64,000 nt of DNA from Pseudomonas brassicacearum (GTDB taxonomy: Bacteria; Pseudomonadota; Gammaproteobacteria; Pseudomonadales; Pseudomonadaceae), in contig NZ_CP007410.1 in NCBI RefSeq assembly GCF_000585995.1, forward strand, positions 924,001 through 988,000, in the 5' to 3' direction. Both the position numbers and the translations under genes were made by a program. Each line of letters begins with the position of its first letter. Position 1 is the stretch's first letter. The notes below the pieces were generated by a model. The model saw only the letters and a list, made by a program, of their open reading frames with translations, had not been told where the DNA came from and searched no databases. Positions 8,735-17,040 of this stretch are shown piece by piece.

Positions 8735-9465
8735 TTTGCTTACCTGTTGTCATGTCGTCGCGTAACTTCTAAATCATGAGATTGAATTGCCACATACCAA
8801 CTATAGACTGGCTGTCGCATTACTTTCTTAGTTATGCGACGGCTCGGTTTTAGTAAAGCTTCAGATAAAAGCGGCGAAAATGGCTGCTCAGGCTAGTCTG
8901 CACCCAAGGTGGCCTCAGGCCGGTAGGAGCCCTAACGCCATCCCTGGCTCACTTCGCAAAGCGGTCAAGGAGCTATTTCTAGTTGAATAGAAGCTGTATC
9001 AGGGGCTGTGCGGTGGTACTGGGGCAAATCGTTAGCCGCTTAGAGCCGTGAGAGTGACCCGGTCAGTAAATACATCAGCTTCGCTTCGGACATCAATGCG
9101 AATTTAGGTGACCCCGCAGGCTCTAGTTTCTAAGTGGTGCGATAACTAAGCTGATGCTGGGAATCCTTCGTTTTGGCCAGCATGAGTCGACTATAGAGGC
9201 CACTGGCAAAAAGCAGCATCCTTGGAGACATAGGAACTGTGGTAGGCGGTCTCGAATGAATTGCGATCGAATTCTGGTTTGGCTTATGAGTGTCCTTGGC
9301 GAGCCTACATCAGAAAAGCTGCCCTAGATTCGAGCTGAATTTAGCTCGCGGTCATTTAAATTTTTGAGGCAAATTGCTATCATGAGCTATTGGCTCAAAA
9401 TTTGAGTAGGCCCCGAATCGCATGCTTCAGCAATTCGGTAAATCAGTCGTGCAGCACCGCAGGGA
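8735..9465. other. 731-base gap between the two defence candidates
   Basis: No frame longer than about 30 codons looks coding. A hairpin at 8814-8840 (GTCGCAT / ATGCGAC) may end the upstream transcript, though it lacks a T-run. A short frame at 9043-9133 (ending ...NLGDPAGSSF then TAA) looks like it could be a gene tail, but it has no start or body. The final 120 bases are AT-rich and probably carry the promoter of the ATPase-TOPRIM gene. Relics or a small RNA are possible; neither is shown. Confidence 0.4.
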
Positions 9466-11301
9466 ATGCAAGCAAAATTGAATATAATTGAACTCAGAAA
9501 CTTTAAACGATTTTCAAATATTTCAATAAAGCTCAGAGATACGGGTTTAACTCTTATTTCGGGAACCAATAATTCCGGTAAGACAAGTATTTTGCACGCT
9601 TTGGCAATTTGGGAGTTCACCAAAATGCTATTGGTTAATTACAGAGGTAGTAAATCGCTGGCGCATGATTACGATTCTAAGAATGGTCTTGGCATTGCAC
9701 CTGAAGCTTTTTCACCGATAAGTATTCCTTCGCTTCGCTACCTGTGGAAGGACCAGAACACCAATGGGTCCTACGGACTAAAAATAAAAATTGGTTGGAG
9801 AGAATCAGGCCAGAGCTATCATCTTGAGTTAGCGTACTCATTGAATGGCAATAATTTCGCGATAAAAAAATCGGACTCCAATCTGCTCGCCGATACCAAG
9901 ATCCCTGTAATCGCTTATCTCCCACCATTTGGCGGGATGAACGAAAATGAAACTTGGCTATCCATCGCTGATCGGCGCAAGCTTATTGGCAAGGGACAGG
10001 CTGGTTCGGTGATCCGCAATCTGTTACTCGACCTGTATACTGCACACGAGCAAAAGATCAAGCAGGCCAAGGAAGAATTATTGGCAGGCAGGGTGCGGCT
10101 CCCTGCCGTAGACAAACAAAAATTGGAACTCGTGGACACCGAGTGGCGGCAGCTTGAGGAAATTCTCACGGACGTTTTCCGCGTAAAGCTTTGCCCAAAA
10201 CCATTCGACAGTAATTTCCACAATTTTGTGCACGTGGACGTGATTGACGTTGCCGTCAATACAACTACCGGTGCCAAGGAGGCCAGGCCTTCATCGCGGC
10301 GAGATCTGATGATCGAGGGTAGCGGATTCCTACAGTGGGTCAGCGTATTTGCTTTGGCACTAGACTCCAATAATGACATTTTACTACTAGATGAGCCTGA
10401 CGCACACCTGCACACCTCCCTCCAGTCGCTGCTTCTGGAAAAATTAGAAGGCATCTGCCTGCGCAAGAAGAAGCAGATTCTGATGGTAAGCCACAGCCCG
10501 GAGCTGATTAAATTAGTCGACTATGAGAAAATGCTCCACGTCGAGCAATCCAAAGCTTCGTATTTGCGTAACAAAGAGCAGAAGGTGCTCGTGCTGGAAG
10601 GGCTTGGAAGCAAGTACTTCCCGCTTCTTGATGACATCATAAGATATAAGAAAGTTCTTCTAGTCGAGAATGCTAGTGATGCCCGCGCCTTGCAAAGTAT
10701 TTGCAAGCAATTGGATATGAAATGGCCTGAAAACCTAGTTCTGTGGGTCACAAACAAGAAGCACTCGGAACGAAAGACACTGATCATCGAGCTTAATCAG
10801 AAGATCATGCAGGATACTCGTCAGCCGATCAACGCTTATAGCTTGCGTGACTTGGACGATGAAAATTACAGCACCACCAATGCCGACCTTCAATGGAATA
10901 CTGATCAGAGAGACGACTCTGGCAAGCACACGATCTTGAGGTATCGGACATTACGGCGTCGGGAGATTGAAAATTACCTAATCATTCCCACTGCGATATC
11001 TAGGTATATTTCCAAAAATCGTAAAAACAATGAAATCTCCACAGATGTTGATGCTGTCAATGAGTATTTACTGAAAAAGCATGGGCTGGTTGTGCCAAGC
11101 AACTATAAAGAAAGTGACCGCGAAAGTAATTCGGAGGGGCTTTTCAGCAAGGACGGCAAACAAGTTCTTGATGGCATTCGTCGCTACTTCAAAGTAAAAT
11201 TTAATAAAGAAGACTATATACAACAGATAGAAAAAGGTGAGGTGTGCGCGGATCTTATAACTATAATTAAAGAGCTTATAGATATGTGCAAGACCAAGTA
11301 G
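9466..11301 (+). CDS. ABC-type ATPase fused to a TOPRIM/DUF4435-like nuclease (OLD-like; possible fused PARIS AriA-AriB)
   Basis: 611 residues. The N-terminus LNIIELRNFKRF and Walker A GTNNSGKT (33-40) are typical of AAA_15/AAA_21 (RecF/OLD-like) ATPases. The other half-site is IEGSGFLQW (signature-like, about 283-291), Walker B DILLLDEPDAHLH (304-316) and the switch histidine in VSHSPEL. From about 395 a second domain starts with VLLVEN (Glu401), then RDLDDE (Asp462, Asp464) and RRREIENYL (497-505). Glu plus DxD is the TOPRIM nuclease layout, and E-I-E-N-Y-L is the kind of motif seen in DUF4435. OLD nucleases and PARIS (AriA ATPase, AriB DUF4435 effector, sometimes fused) both fit. No UvrD-like GajB gene follows, which argues against Gabija. 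The ATG is chosen for its fit to the family N-terminus; its ribosome site is poor. Confidence 0.82.
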   Translation: MQAKLNIIELRNFKRFSNISIKLRDTGLTLISGTNNSGKTSILHALAIWEFTKMLLVNYRGSKSLAHDYDSKNGLGIAPEAFSPISIPSLRYLWKDQNTNGSYGLKIKIGWRESGQSYHLELAYSLNGNNFAIKKSDSNLLADTKIPVIAYLPPFGGMNENETWLSIADRRKLIGKGQAGSVIRNLLLDLYTAHEQKIKQAKEELLAGRVRLPAVDKQKLELVDTEWRQLEEILTDVFRVKLCPKPFDSNFHNFVHVDVIDVAVNTTTGAKEARPSSRRDLMIEGSGFLQWVSVFALALDSNNDILLLDEPDAHLHTSLQSLLLEKLEGICLRKKKQILMVSHSPELIKLVDYEKMLHVEQSKASYLRNKEQKVLVLEGLGSKYFPLLDDIIRYKKVLLVENASDARALQSICKQLDMKWPENLVLWVTNKKHSERKTLIIELNQKIMQDTRQPINAYSLRDLDDENYSTTNADLQWNTDQRDDSGKHTILRYRTLRRREIENYLIIPTAISRYISKNRKNNEISTDVDAVNEYLLKKHGLVVPSNYKESDRESNSEGLFSKDGKQVLDGIRRYFKVKFNKEDYIQQIEKGEVCADLITIIKELIDMCKTK

Positions 11302-11349
11302 ACGTATTTATTCTTATGTTTAAGTAGTGCCGAAAGCGGTCGATGGCAA

Positions 11350-11520
11350 ATGCTCGCTATGTTGTGTTTAGGGGGGGCGGTTGCTCCTGGCCGATTGTTG
11401 CCTGCCGCAAATAGTCACAATCGACCCAAAACCGAAAGTATCATCGCCCAGGTGATCACCACGGAGCGTTTGAAGCAGGTTTCTGCTGCGGTTGCAGCGG
11501 ATGCTCATCATGCGTTGTGA
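11350..11520 (+). CDS. possible 56-residue small protein
   Basis: An ATG frame follows the ATPase-TOPRIM stop by 48 bases, in the same frame, ending TGA at 11518-11520. It reads a hydrophobic start (MLAMLCLGGAVAPG) and a helical tail (ITTERLKQVSAAVAADAHH). No clear ribosome site is present. The surrounding words (CCGAAAGCGGTCG, CCGATTGTTGCC) look like a degenerate intergenic repeat of pseudomonads, so this may not be a gene. The tail could also be the relic of a larger protein. Confidence 0.25.
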   Translation: MLAMLCLGGAVAPGRLLPAANSHNRPKTESIIAQVITTERLKQVSAAVAADAHHAL

Positions 11521-11595
11521 AGCCGTCACCTCCCAATCAACTAGTGTTGATGCCTGAGTCCGTAATTGACGTTTGAGATTTTGCTTTCCCCGCCC

Positions 11596-11639
11596 AACCC
11601 TCCGATCAAGCGATCTTTGATCGCGCCGATCGGAGGGTT
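11596..11639. terminator. long hairpin, terminator-like
   Basis: AACCCTCCGATC pairs perfectly with GATCGGAGGGTT. Inside it, GCGATC/GATCGC forms a second stem. A T-run (TTTTTTT) follows about ten bases later on the + strand. It lies after the ATPase-TOPRIM gene and may end its transcript. Confidence 0.6.
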
Positions 11640-11785
11640 CATTCGCTTTTTTTCGAAGCCACCGCTATCTACCGTCTAGCGCCACGCCTTTGCCCGTCAG
11701 TAATTTTCCCACCGGTATATATCGAGCGCTGTGCATCTACAGAGTGTCGTTGCAGCGATTGTCGTGGGTCTATGGTTACAGAGTT

Positions 11786-11862
11786 GGCGACACCGGCGAC
11801 ACCGGCGACAATCCATGCGGAGCTGGGCCTGGAGCATGGCGACAAAAATGGCGACAGTCGCC
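11786..11862 (-). repeat. GTCGCC repeat cluster A
   Basis: GGCGAC (minus-strand GTCGCC) occurs at 11786, 11795 and 11804 with exact 9-base spacing, then at 11838 and 11850, plus one GTCGCC at 11857. Read on the minus strand, the pattern (pair, gap of about 28, triplet at 9-base steps) matches cluster B at 14079-14159, including flanking words TTTGTCGCCA and ATTGTCGCCGGTGTCGCC. The two clusters are in opposite orientation. Confidence 0.65.
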
Positions 11863-12157
11863 ACTGCTTACCCGTTTTGGCAGTGACGCTTGACCAGCTT
11901 TTCGAGTGGGTATAACAATTGGCGCACGGACCGCTGTCGTTGACAGCACCAGCCCAGGTAGCCAAAACCTTCAAGGCTACGTCACTCGCGTGGTGGTGGT
12001 TCTTCCGAAGTGCGATTAGCATCCGGCGGCTCGCACGGTCACTCCCCAAGAGTGATGGATGCCTACTCGACTGAATCTGCCCACTGCGGCAGACGATGCA
12101 CCTTCCTCGCTGCGCTGCAGCAACCTCACCTTTCGGCACACTTCGCTGCGCCAGACT

Positions 12158-12192
12158 GCGCCCGTCTCTTTCTCCCGGAAAGAGACGGGCGC
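12158..12192. repeat. 14-bp perfect palindrome
   Basis: GCGCCCGTCTCTTT and AAAGAGACGGGCGC flank a 7-base loop. There is no T-run and no upstream gene to terminate, so a protein site, cruciform or processed RNA is more likely than a terminator. Confidence 0.6.
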
Positions 12193-12616
12193 TTGTACCG
12201 CTGCTGCAAGCTACGTAGTACAGGGCATTGCCGCAACTCTCCTCGTGACAATCGGCCTGACAAATCCGATTCGTCGCCATCCGCATCGACACAGGCACCG
12301 GTTGCCGCAGCCTTTGAAAAGGCTGCACCTGACTGACAGTCAGGCATGCCCAAGGTGTCCATGTCGTTGCCTTTTCCTGCTCAGGATCTCCAGGTGCCGA
12401 ACTCGTCAGTCGGCACAGCCTCCACCCGCCCGCATCTTCGGATGCGTCTAAGGAGGCCAGATTCATGGGGTCATACCCTTGCTCCCGGTCGTAAGGAGCC
12501 GTTCGTTCCGCGTCAGTGAACGCCTCACAGGCCGCAGGGGCCTTGATCCCTGATAACACTCAACAGCCGTGGCGGGGCTACGTGAGGATAACCAGCAATG
12601 AACGAGGAGAGGGCCC

Positions 12617-14023
12617 ATGCAGCAGTTAGATCCGAAGCTTGAACTACCGCGACCGCCTCGACCGCTGATTGAGTCGAATCCCGTGGCCCAGCCTTATCCG
12701 GTGCAGGCACTGGGTGGGATTCTGGGGCCTGCGGTGGAGCGCATGGCCGAGGTCATCGGCGTGCCCCAGGCGCTGGCCGCGCAATCGGTGTTGGCTGCCT
12801 CGGCGCTGGCGACCCAAGGTCATGCGGGCTTACAGCTCGACGGGAGAAATTATCCCCTGTCGCTGTACTTGATCACCGTGGCCGCGTCTGGGGATCGTAA
12901 AACGGCGGCAGATCGATGTGCATTGCTGCCTGCACGAGAATGGGAGCGTGAGCAGTGGCAGCGCTACCGCGAACAACTCTCCCGGTACCGTGCCGCACAG
13001 CGACAGGCGCAGCGTATCAACCCCGCCGATCCCGACTCCGCAAACAGCCTGCCGCTCGAAGCGGAGCCCTCGGCACCCCGGTTGATCACCACAGACCCGA
13101 CTATCGAAGCCCTGATCAAAGGGCTCTGTCATGACTTGCCTAGCATGGGCCTGTTCTGTGACGAAGGCGGACAGTTCCTCGGCAGCAGCACCATGAGTCG
13201 GGATAATCGTTTGAAAGCGGTCACGACCTTGTCGTCACTCTGGGACGGTAGCCCGATTGATCGCGCTCGCTCCATGGTAGGCGAAAGCTTTCGGGCTTAT
13301 GACCGACGCTTGAGCCTGCACCTCATGCTGCAACCGTACTTGGCCATGCAGTTACTCAGTGACCCGTTGCTGCAGGGGCAAGGCATCCTCGGTCGTTGTT
13401 TGATGACCTGGCCCACCAGCCTGGCCGGACAACGCAGCTACCAAGCTGTCGACTTATCCCAAGACGCTGCCCTAAAGCGCTATCACCACCGCCTTTCGGC
13501 GCTGTTTCATCTGCCCTGGTCACTTACCCCTGACGGTGCCCTGCAGCTATCACCGCTGACCCTCAGTCCGTTAGCCCGCCGTCGCTGGATTGATTTGCAT
13601 GATGCCATCGAAGCTCAGCTGGGTGAGTTTGGCGAGCTGGCCAGCGTACGGCCCAGCGGATCGAAGTCTGCCGATAACCTGCTGCGCGTCGCCGGCATTC
13701 TTGCAGTTGTGGAGGAGAGCAGCGTCGTGGAGGTCGACCATATCCAGCGGGCCTCGGCCTTAGTTGGCTACTACCTCACCGAGATCCAGCGTCTGACTGA
13801 GCAGGAGCCAGTGTGTCGAATTAAGGAGGAGGCTGACCGGCTGCTGCGCTGGCTGCAGATCAAAGATTGGAAGCGCTTCAGTATTCGGGAGCTGAATCGC
13901 AATGGTCCCCGCTTTGCCCGGAAGAGCAGTCGCCATGCCGCCAAGCTGCTGGTCGAGTTGCTTGAACATCAGTGGCTGATCACCGACGGTCACACCTTCG
14001 AGGTGCGCCATGTTCAATCTTGA
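12617..14023 (+). CDS. DUF3987 family protein, putative primase/helicase-like ATPase of the island
   Basis: 468 residues. The N-terminal half matches DUF3987 proteins: ALGGILGPAVERMAEVIGVP, then LYLITVAASGDRKTAADR (about 86-103), a divergent P-loop with S-G-D-R-K-T in place of GxxGxGKT, and later LFCDEGGQFLG (about 179-189), a Walker-B-like acidic strand. DUF3987 proteins are common in phages and islands and are thought to act in DNA replication; biochemical proof is thin. A strong ribosome site (GAGGAGAGGG) precedes the ATG. The stop overlaps the next gene's start by 14 bases, so the two are translationally coupled. Confidence 0.75.
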   Translation: MQQLDPKLELPRPPRPLIESNPVAQPYPVQALGGILGPAVERMAEVIGVPQALAAQSVLAASALATQGHAGLQLDGRNYPLSLYLITVAASGDRKTAADRCALLPAREWEREQWQRYREQLSRYRAAQRQAQRINPADPDSANSLPLEAEPSAPRLITTDPTIEALIKGLCHDLPSMGLFCDEGGQFLGSSTMSRDNRLKAVTTLSSLWDGSPIDRARSMVGESFRAYDRRLSLHLMLQPYLAMQLLSDPLLQGQGILGRCLMTWPTSLAGQRSYQAVDLSQDAALKRYHHRLSALFHLPWSLTPDGALQLSPLTLSPLARRRWIDLHDAIEAQLGEFGELASVRPSGSKSADNLLRVAGILAVVEESSVVEVDHIQRASALVGYYLTEIQRLTEQEPVCRIKEEADRLLRWLQIKDWKRFSIRELNRNGPRFARKSSRHAAKLLVELLEHQWLITDGHTFEVRHVQS

Positions 14024-14363
14024 TGAAGCGCTGCGCAACCATCTGGCTCAGCGCCAAAATGAACCGAAAGTGCGGTTTGTCGCCGCGAGTGTCGCCACTT
14101 TGTCGCCACGCTCAAAACCAGACAAGGCAAGGGTTGTCGCCGGTGTCGCCGATGTCGCCACCTTCCGTAAAGCTATCACCTCGCCGACAGCCATCCTTCA
14201 GTGGTTGAAAGAGGAAGGCGCGCATCTTTACGTCACCGACAACACGCTGTGTTTTCGCCCGACTGATTGGGCCCAGTTCGCTATCGTGAGTGTGCACTGG
14301 AGAGCCCTTTTGCATGATCTCGCGGCGGTCGATCAGGAGCAGGAAAATGACTCGGGTCGGTAA
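14010..14363 (+). CDS. small island protein of unknown function
   Basis: 117 residues overlapping the genes on both sides. Residues about 22-55 are coded by the GTCGCC-repeat cluster and read as repeated V-A (FVAASVATLS ... VVAGVADVAT), so the DNA repeat may constrain the protein. The C-terminal half (AILQWLKEEGAHLYVTDNTL) looks like an ordinary small alpha/beta fold. I do not recognise a family. The position between the DUF3987 and recombinase genes suggests a role in maintaining the island. Confidence 0.6.
   Translation: MFNLDEALRNHLAQRQNEPKVRFVAASVATLSPRSKPDKARVVAGVADVATFRKAITSPTAILQWLKEEGAHLYVTDNTLCFRPTDWAQFAIVSVHWRALLHDLAAVDQEQENDSGR
14079..14159 (+). repeat. GTCGCC repeat cluster B
   Basis: GTCGCC at 14079, 14091, 14102, then 14136, 14145 and 14154, the last three with exact 9-base spacing. 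It lies within a coding sequence and is the inverted counterpart of cluster A, 2.2 kb upstream, with the DUF3987 gene between them. Confidence 0.65.
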
Positions 14364-15327
14364 GCGAGCGGGGCGTAATTTTGGTTTTGGTCGCCAGCTC
14401 AGTTATGCCGGACCGCAAGCACTGAAAGATCTATTTGGCGATGGCCATTTTGCTACCGTCAAAGCCCATAGCGATCGCTGGCAGGCCTTCGTAAATTGGT
14501 GTCGATCCGATGAAGGGCCGAGGCTGAATGACGCGCGACAGATCGATCGTGAAATCCTCATGCGGTACGCCACTTATGTGCGGGAGCAGGTTGATCAGGG
14601 TAACGTCGGCATCGCCACCGCGCAGAACCGACTGTCCACAGTGAACCGAACGATGGCTGCGCTGCGCGGTGATCAGTACGTCAAAATCCCCAGTCCGAGC
14701 AAGGCGCTGGGTTTGCAACGCTCAAGCGTGCGCGGGGAGGCCCCGCAAGGCCAAGATCGTGCTCAGATCGAGTTGATCGCACGCGCACTGTCAGAGCGAG
14801 GTCAGCAGCGAGTGGCCGCAATTGTGCATCTGGGCCGGGAGACTGGTATGCGCCTGCGTGAAGCGATCTTGGCGGACCTGCCCCGACTGCAACGTGAGGC
14901 CGGGCAACTGGGCAAGATCAACATTCAGGACGGCACCAAAGGCGGTCGATCAGGCGCGTCAGCACCGCGTTGGATAGCGATCACTGATCAAATCCGTGGC
15001 GCCTTGGATAGGGCCTGGGAGGCTTCACCCAGTCGCAGTCGGAACCTGTTGGCCCCCAACGAGAGCTACAAAGAGTTTATGCAATCAGTTGTGCGACCGG
15101 CACGGGACATCTTGCATGAGCATGGATTGAAAGGCTTTCATGAGCTGCGGGCGGCTTACGCCTGTGAGCGTTATGAGCAACTGACTGGCTTGAATACACC
15201 CGTCAATGGCGGTCGTGTTCATCGAGAAGATCGAGAGCTTGATCAGCGTGCACGACAGAAGATCAGCCACGAATTGGGACATAACCGCATCGATGTGGTG
15301 AGTGCCTACATCGGAGGTCGGCGATGA
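14347..15327 (+). CDS. second tyrosine recombinase (integrase-domain protein) of the island
   Basis: 326 residues from the ATG at 14347, chosen because AGGAG lies about nine bases upstream and the longer frame runs back into the previous gene. A SAM-like N-terminal region is followed by the catalytic domain: Arg in TGMRLREA, H-E-L-R (HxxR), H in LGHNR, and the tyrosine in VSAYIGG. All recombinase residues are present, so it should be active. It differs from the P4-type integrase at 15760-17016 and is more like the Integrase_1-type proteins that travel with DUF3987 genes. It overlaps the preceding stop and the next start. It may resolve multimers, act on a second site, or help excision; I cannot tell which. 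Confidence 0.8.
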   Translation: MTRVGKRAGRNFGFGRQLSYAGPQALKDLFGDGHFATVKAHSDRWQAFVNWCRSDEGPRLNDARQIDREILMRYATYVREQVDQGNVGIATAQNRLSTVNRTMAALRGDQYVKIPSPSKALGLQRSSVRGEAPQGQDRAQIELIARALSERGQQRVAAIVHLGRETGMRLREAILADLPRLQREAGQLGKINIQDGTKGGRSGASAPRWIAITDQIRGALDRAWEASPSRSRNLLAPNESYKEFMQSVVRPARDILHEHGLKGFHELRAAYACERYEQLTGLNTPVNGGRVHREDRELDQRARQKISHELGHNRIDVVSAYIGGRR

Positions 15328-15593
15328 TGGCCGAGTTCGACATAGCGTTGTTTCTGCGCCCCGTGCTCAAAGGTGCACATGCCACGCGGCAGCGGCACAT
15401 CAGGCAAGCAGAAAGGATGCACGAGGTGATTCGTGAGCGCTGGGGTTGCGCGACTCCCTGGTCCTGGAGAGAAAAGCACGTGAGATGGTTTCTGAAGCAC
15501 TACCTGCGTTGCTCAGCTCCAGCTACCGTCTACTACTACGACTTAACAGCAGGGTTGATCCGCCGCAGAAAGGCAAAAGTCGTGGTTGCCTGA
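15324..15593 (+). CDS. small basic protein coupled to the recombinase
   Basis: 89 residues, very basic and rich in Arg, Trp and Tyr (ATPWSWREKHVRWFLKHYL, ending RRRKAKVVVA). Its ATGATG start overlaps the recombinase stop, showing coupling. A positive charge and small size fit a DNA-binding accessory factor such as an excisionase, but there is no recognised motif. Confidence 0.6.
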   Translation: MMAEFDIALFLRPVLKGAHATRQRHIRQAERMHEVIRERWGCATPWSWREKHVRWFLKHYLRCSAPATVYYYDLTAGLIRRRKAKVVVA

Positions 15594-15613
15594 TAGACCT
15601 TTAAACGTGAGCT

Positions 15614-15650
15614 CCTGAGTATGGGAATGCGGAGCCTTCCCATACTCAGG
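15614..15650. terminator. 13-14 bp perfect hairpin between convergent genes
   Basis: CTGAGTATGGGAA pairs with TTCCCATACTCAG around a 9-base loop, with one further C-G pair. It lies between the + strand backbone operon and the minus-strand integrase, so it could end transcripts from both sides although there is no T-run. Confidence 0.5.
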
Positions 15651-15759
15651 GGCTTGGCTGAAGAGGCGCAGGCATACCAGAGATCTAGCGACCGTCGTCA
15701 CTCCTTTCGCCCTGCTACACGACACGGATCGTAGCCGGTGTCGCGTACTTTTTGGATGC

Positions 15760-17016
15760 TCAGCGAATTGGTACGACATTGCGGTCCCTGGTTTGATTGA
15801 TGGCCGATGCCGACAGGCTGCCGGTGGCCGCCTTCTGGATATGTTCACTCCACCAAGCCATCATCGGACGCCGGCGTTCGATGTAGTCCGTCCTGTTGTA
15901 GGCGCTACGAACTTCGTCCTTGTCGACATGCGCCAGCGCGACCTCGATCAGTTCCGGATCCCAGCCATGCTCATTCAGGATGGTGCTCGCCATCGAGCGC
16001 AAGCCGTGGCTGACTAGACGGTCCTGAAAGCCCATGCGCTTCAACGCCATGTTGGCGGTCTGGCTATTGGCATGGGTGCGGGGATTTCTATCTGAGGGGA
16101 ACACGTACTCTCTGTTACCACTGAGTTGCTTGAGCGTCTCCAGTAACGACAGTGCCTGATCGGTAAGAGGGATTGTGTGCGGCCGACGCTTTTTCATGCG
16201 CTCTGGCGGAATGGTCCAAATGCACTTGTCGAAGTCGATATCTGCCCATCGTGTGGTGGCTGCTTCGGCAGGGCGGGTCATCGTGTGCAACTGCCATTCG
16301 ATCAGGCAGCGGGTCGTGCGCTTGATGCTGGCGTTCGCGATTTCCATCATGAGCTCGGGAAGCTCCTCAGGTGGTAGCGCAGCCATGTTCTCTTTCTTGG
16401 GTTTCTTGAACACCGCCCGAATTCCATTGAGGGGGTTCGCAAATATCAGCCCGGAGTTGACCCCATAGGTCATGATCTCGTTGAGTCGTTGACTCAATCT
16501 TTTCACGGTTTCGAGGCTCCCTTTGGCCTCGATTGGGCGAAGGATCTTGATAACCATCGGAGCGGTGATTTGAGAGAGCGGCGTTGTTTTCATGCTTGGG
16601 AAAACATGGAGTGTCAGCGATCTCCAAATGTCTTCGGCGTAGGCTTTGGTTACGGAGTCTTTCTTCAGCTCGAACCAGGCGGTGGCTACTTTCTCGAAAG
16701 TGTGTTCAGTCTCAGCAAGTTTGGCTTGCCTTACTTCATCACGCTGGGTTTTGGGATCAGTGCCCAAAGCGAGCAGCTCACGCGCCTCTGCGGCTTTCTT
16801 CCGGGCGTTGGCTAGCGAAAGGTCGGGGTATGGACCAAGCGCCATATTGATACGGCTTCTGGTCAGGGGCTCGCGGTAATTGAAATTCCACATCATTGAG
16901 CCGCTCGCGCGTACTCGAAGCTGTAAGCCATCGCCGTCGCTGAGGACGAAGTCTTTACCAGTTGCCTTGACTGCCTTGAGCTGGCGATCGGAGAGGCGGG
17001 TTGCGTTAGTAGGCAT
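15760..17016 (-). CDS. site-specific tyrosine integrase, P4/CP4-57 type, for ssrA
   Basis: 418 residues. The N-terminus MPTNATRLSDRQLKAVK and the LSDGDGLQLRV stretch are the DUF4102 arm-binding domain of P4-like integrases. The catalytic set is present: Arg in TMTRPAEAA, HGLR (HxxR), His in ALAHVD, and Tyr in VRSAYNR. The start is the ATG at 17016, supported by GGAGGT eight bases upstream; the frame can extend to 17091 but that part overlaps the arm sites. The gene points away from ssrA, and its start lies 187 bases from the tmRNA 3' end. It should recombine attP with the ssrA 3' end and reverse this with a helper. Confidence 0.93.
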   Translation of the reverse strand: MPTNATRLSDRQLKAVKATGKDFVLSDGDGLQLRVRASGSMMWNFNYREPLTRSRINMALGPYPDLSLANARKKAAEARELLALGTDPKTQRDEVRQAKLAETEHTFEKVATAWFELKKDSVTKAYAEDIWRSLTLHVFPSMKTTPLSQITAPMVIKILRPIEAKGSLETVKRLSQRLNEIMTYGVNSGLIFANPLNGIRAVFKKPKKENMAALPPEELPELMMEIANASIKRTTRCLIEWQLHTMTRPAEAATTRWADIDFDKCIWTIPPERMKKRRPHTIPLTDQALSLLETLKQLSGNREYVFPSDRNPRTHANSQTANMALKRMGFQDRLVSHGLRSMASTILNEHGWDPELIEVALAHVDKDEVRSAYNRTDYIERRRPMMAWWSEHIQKAATGSLSASAINQTRDRNVVPIR

Positions 17017-17040
17017 GGGGGCTACCTCCAGCACCGTTTT

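Larger units (their letters stand above)
11640..12616. other. 977-base non-coding, repeat-rich leader before the DUF3987 gene
   Basis: Long frames exist on both strands, but they are Arg/Ser/Cys-rich, lack ribosome sites and look like high-GC chance frames. The segment holds the inverted GTCGCC cluster (11786-11862), a 14-bp perfect palindrome (12158-12192), and the DUF3987 ribosome site. The content suggests a regulatory or replication region rather than genes. Confidence 0.5.

Noticed and set aside
9466..11301. Gabija (GajA) assignment
   Set aside because: No UvrD-like GajB gene follows, and the second domain carries an EIENYL motif more like DUF4435.
12059..12451. Plus-strand frame of 130 codons in the same region
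   Set aside because: His/Arg/Pro-rich low-complexity translation, weak start, overlaps other chance frames.
11669..12559. Long minus-strand frame (296 codons)
   Set aside because: Arg/Ser/Cys-rich composition, no ribosome site, no recognisable domain, and it runs through the GTCGCC cluster and a perfect palindrome; most likely a chance frame.
12599..12643. 14-codon frame overlapping the DUF3987 start (possible leader peptide)
   Set aside because: Its own start lacks a ribosome site, and no regulatory codons or attenuator follow.
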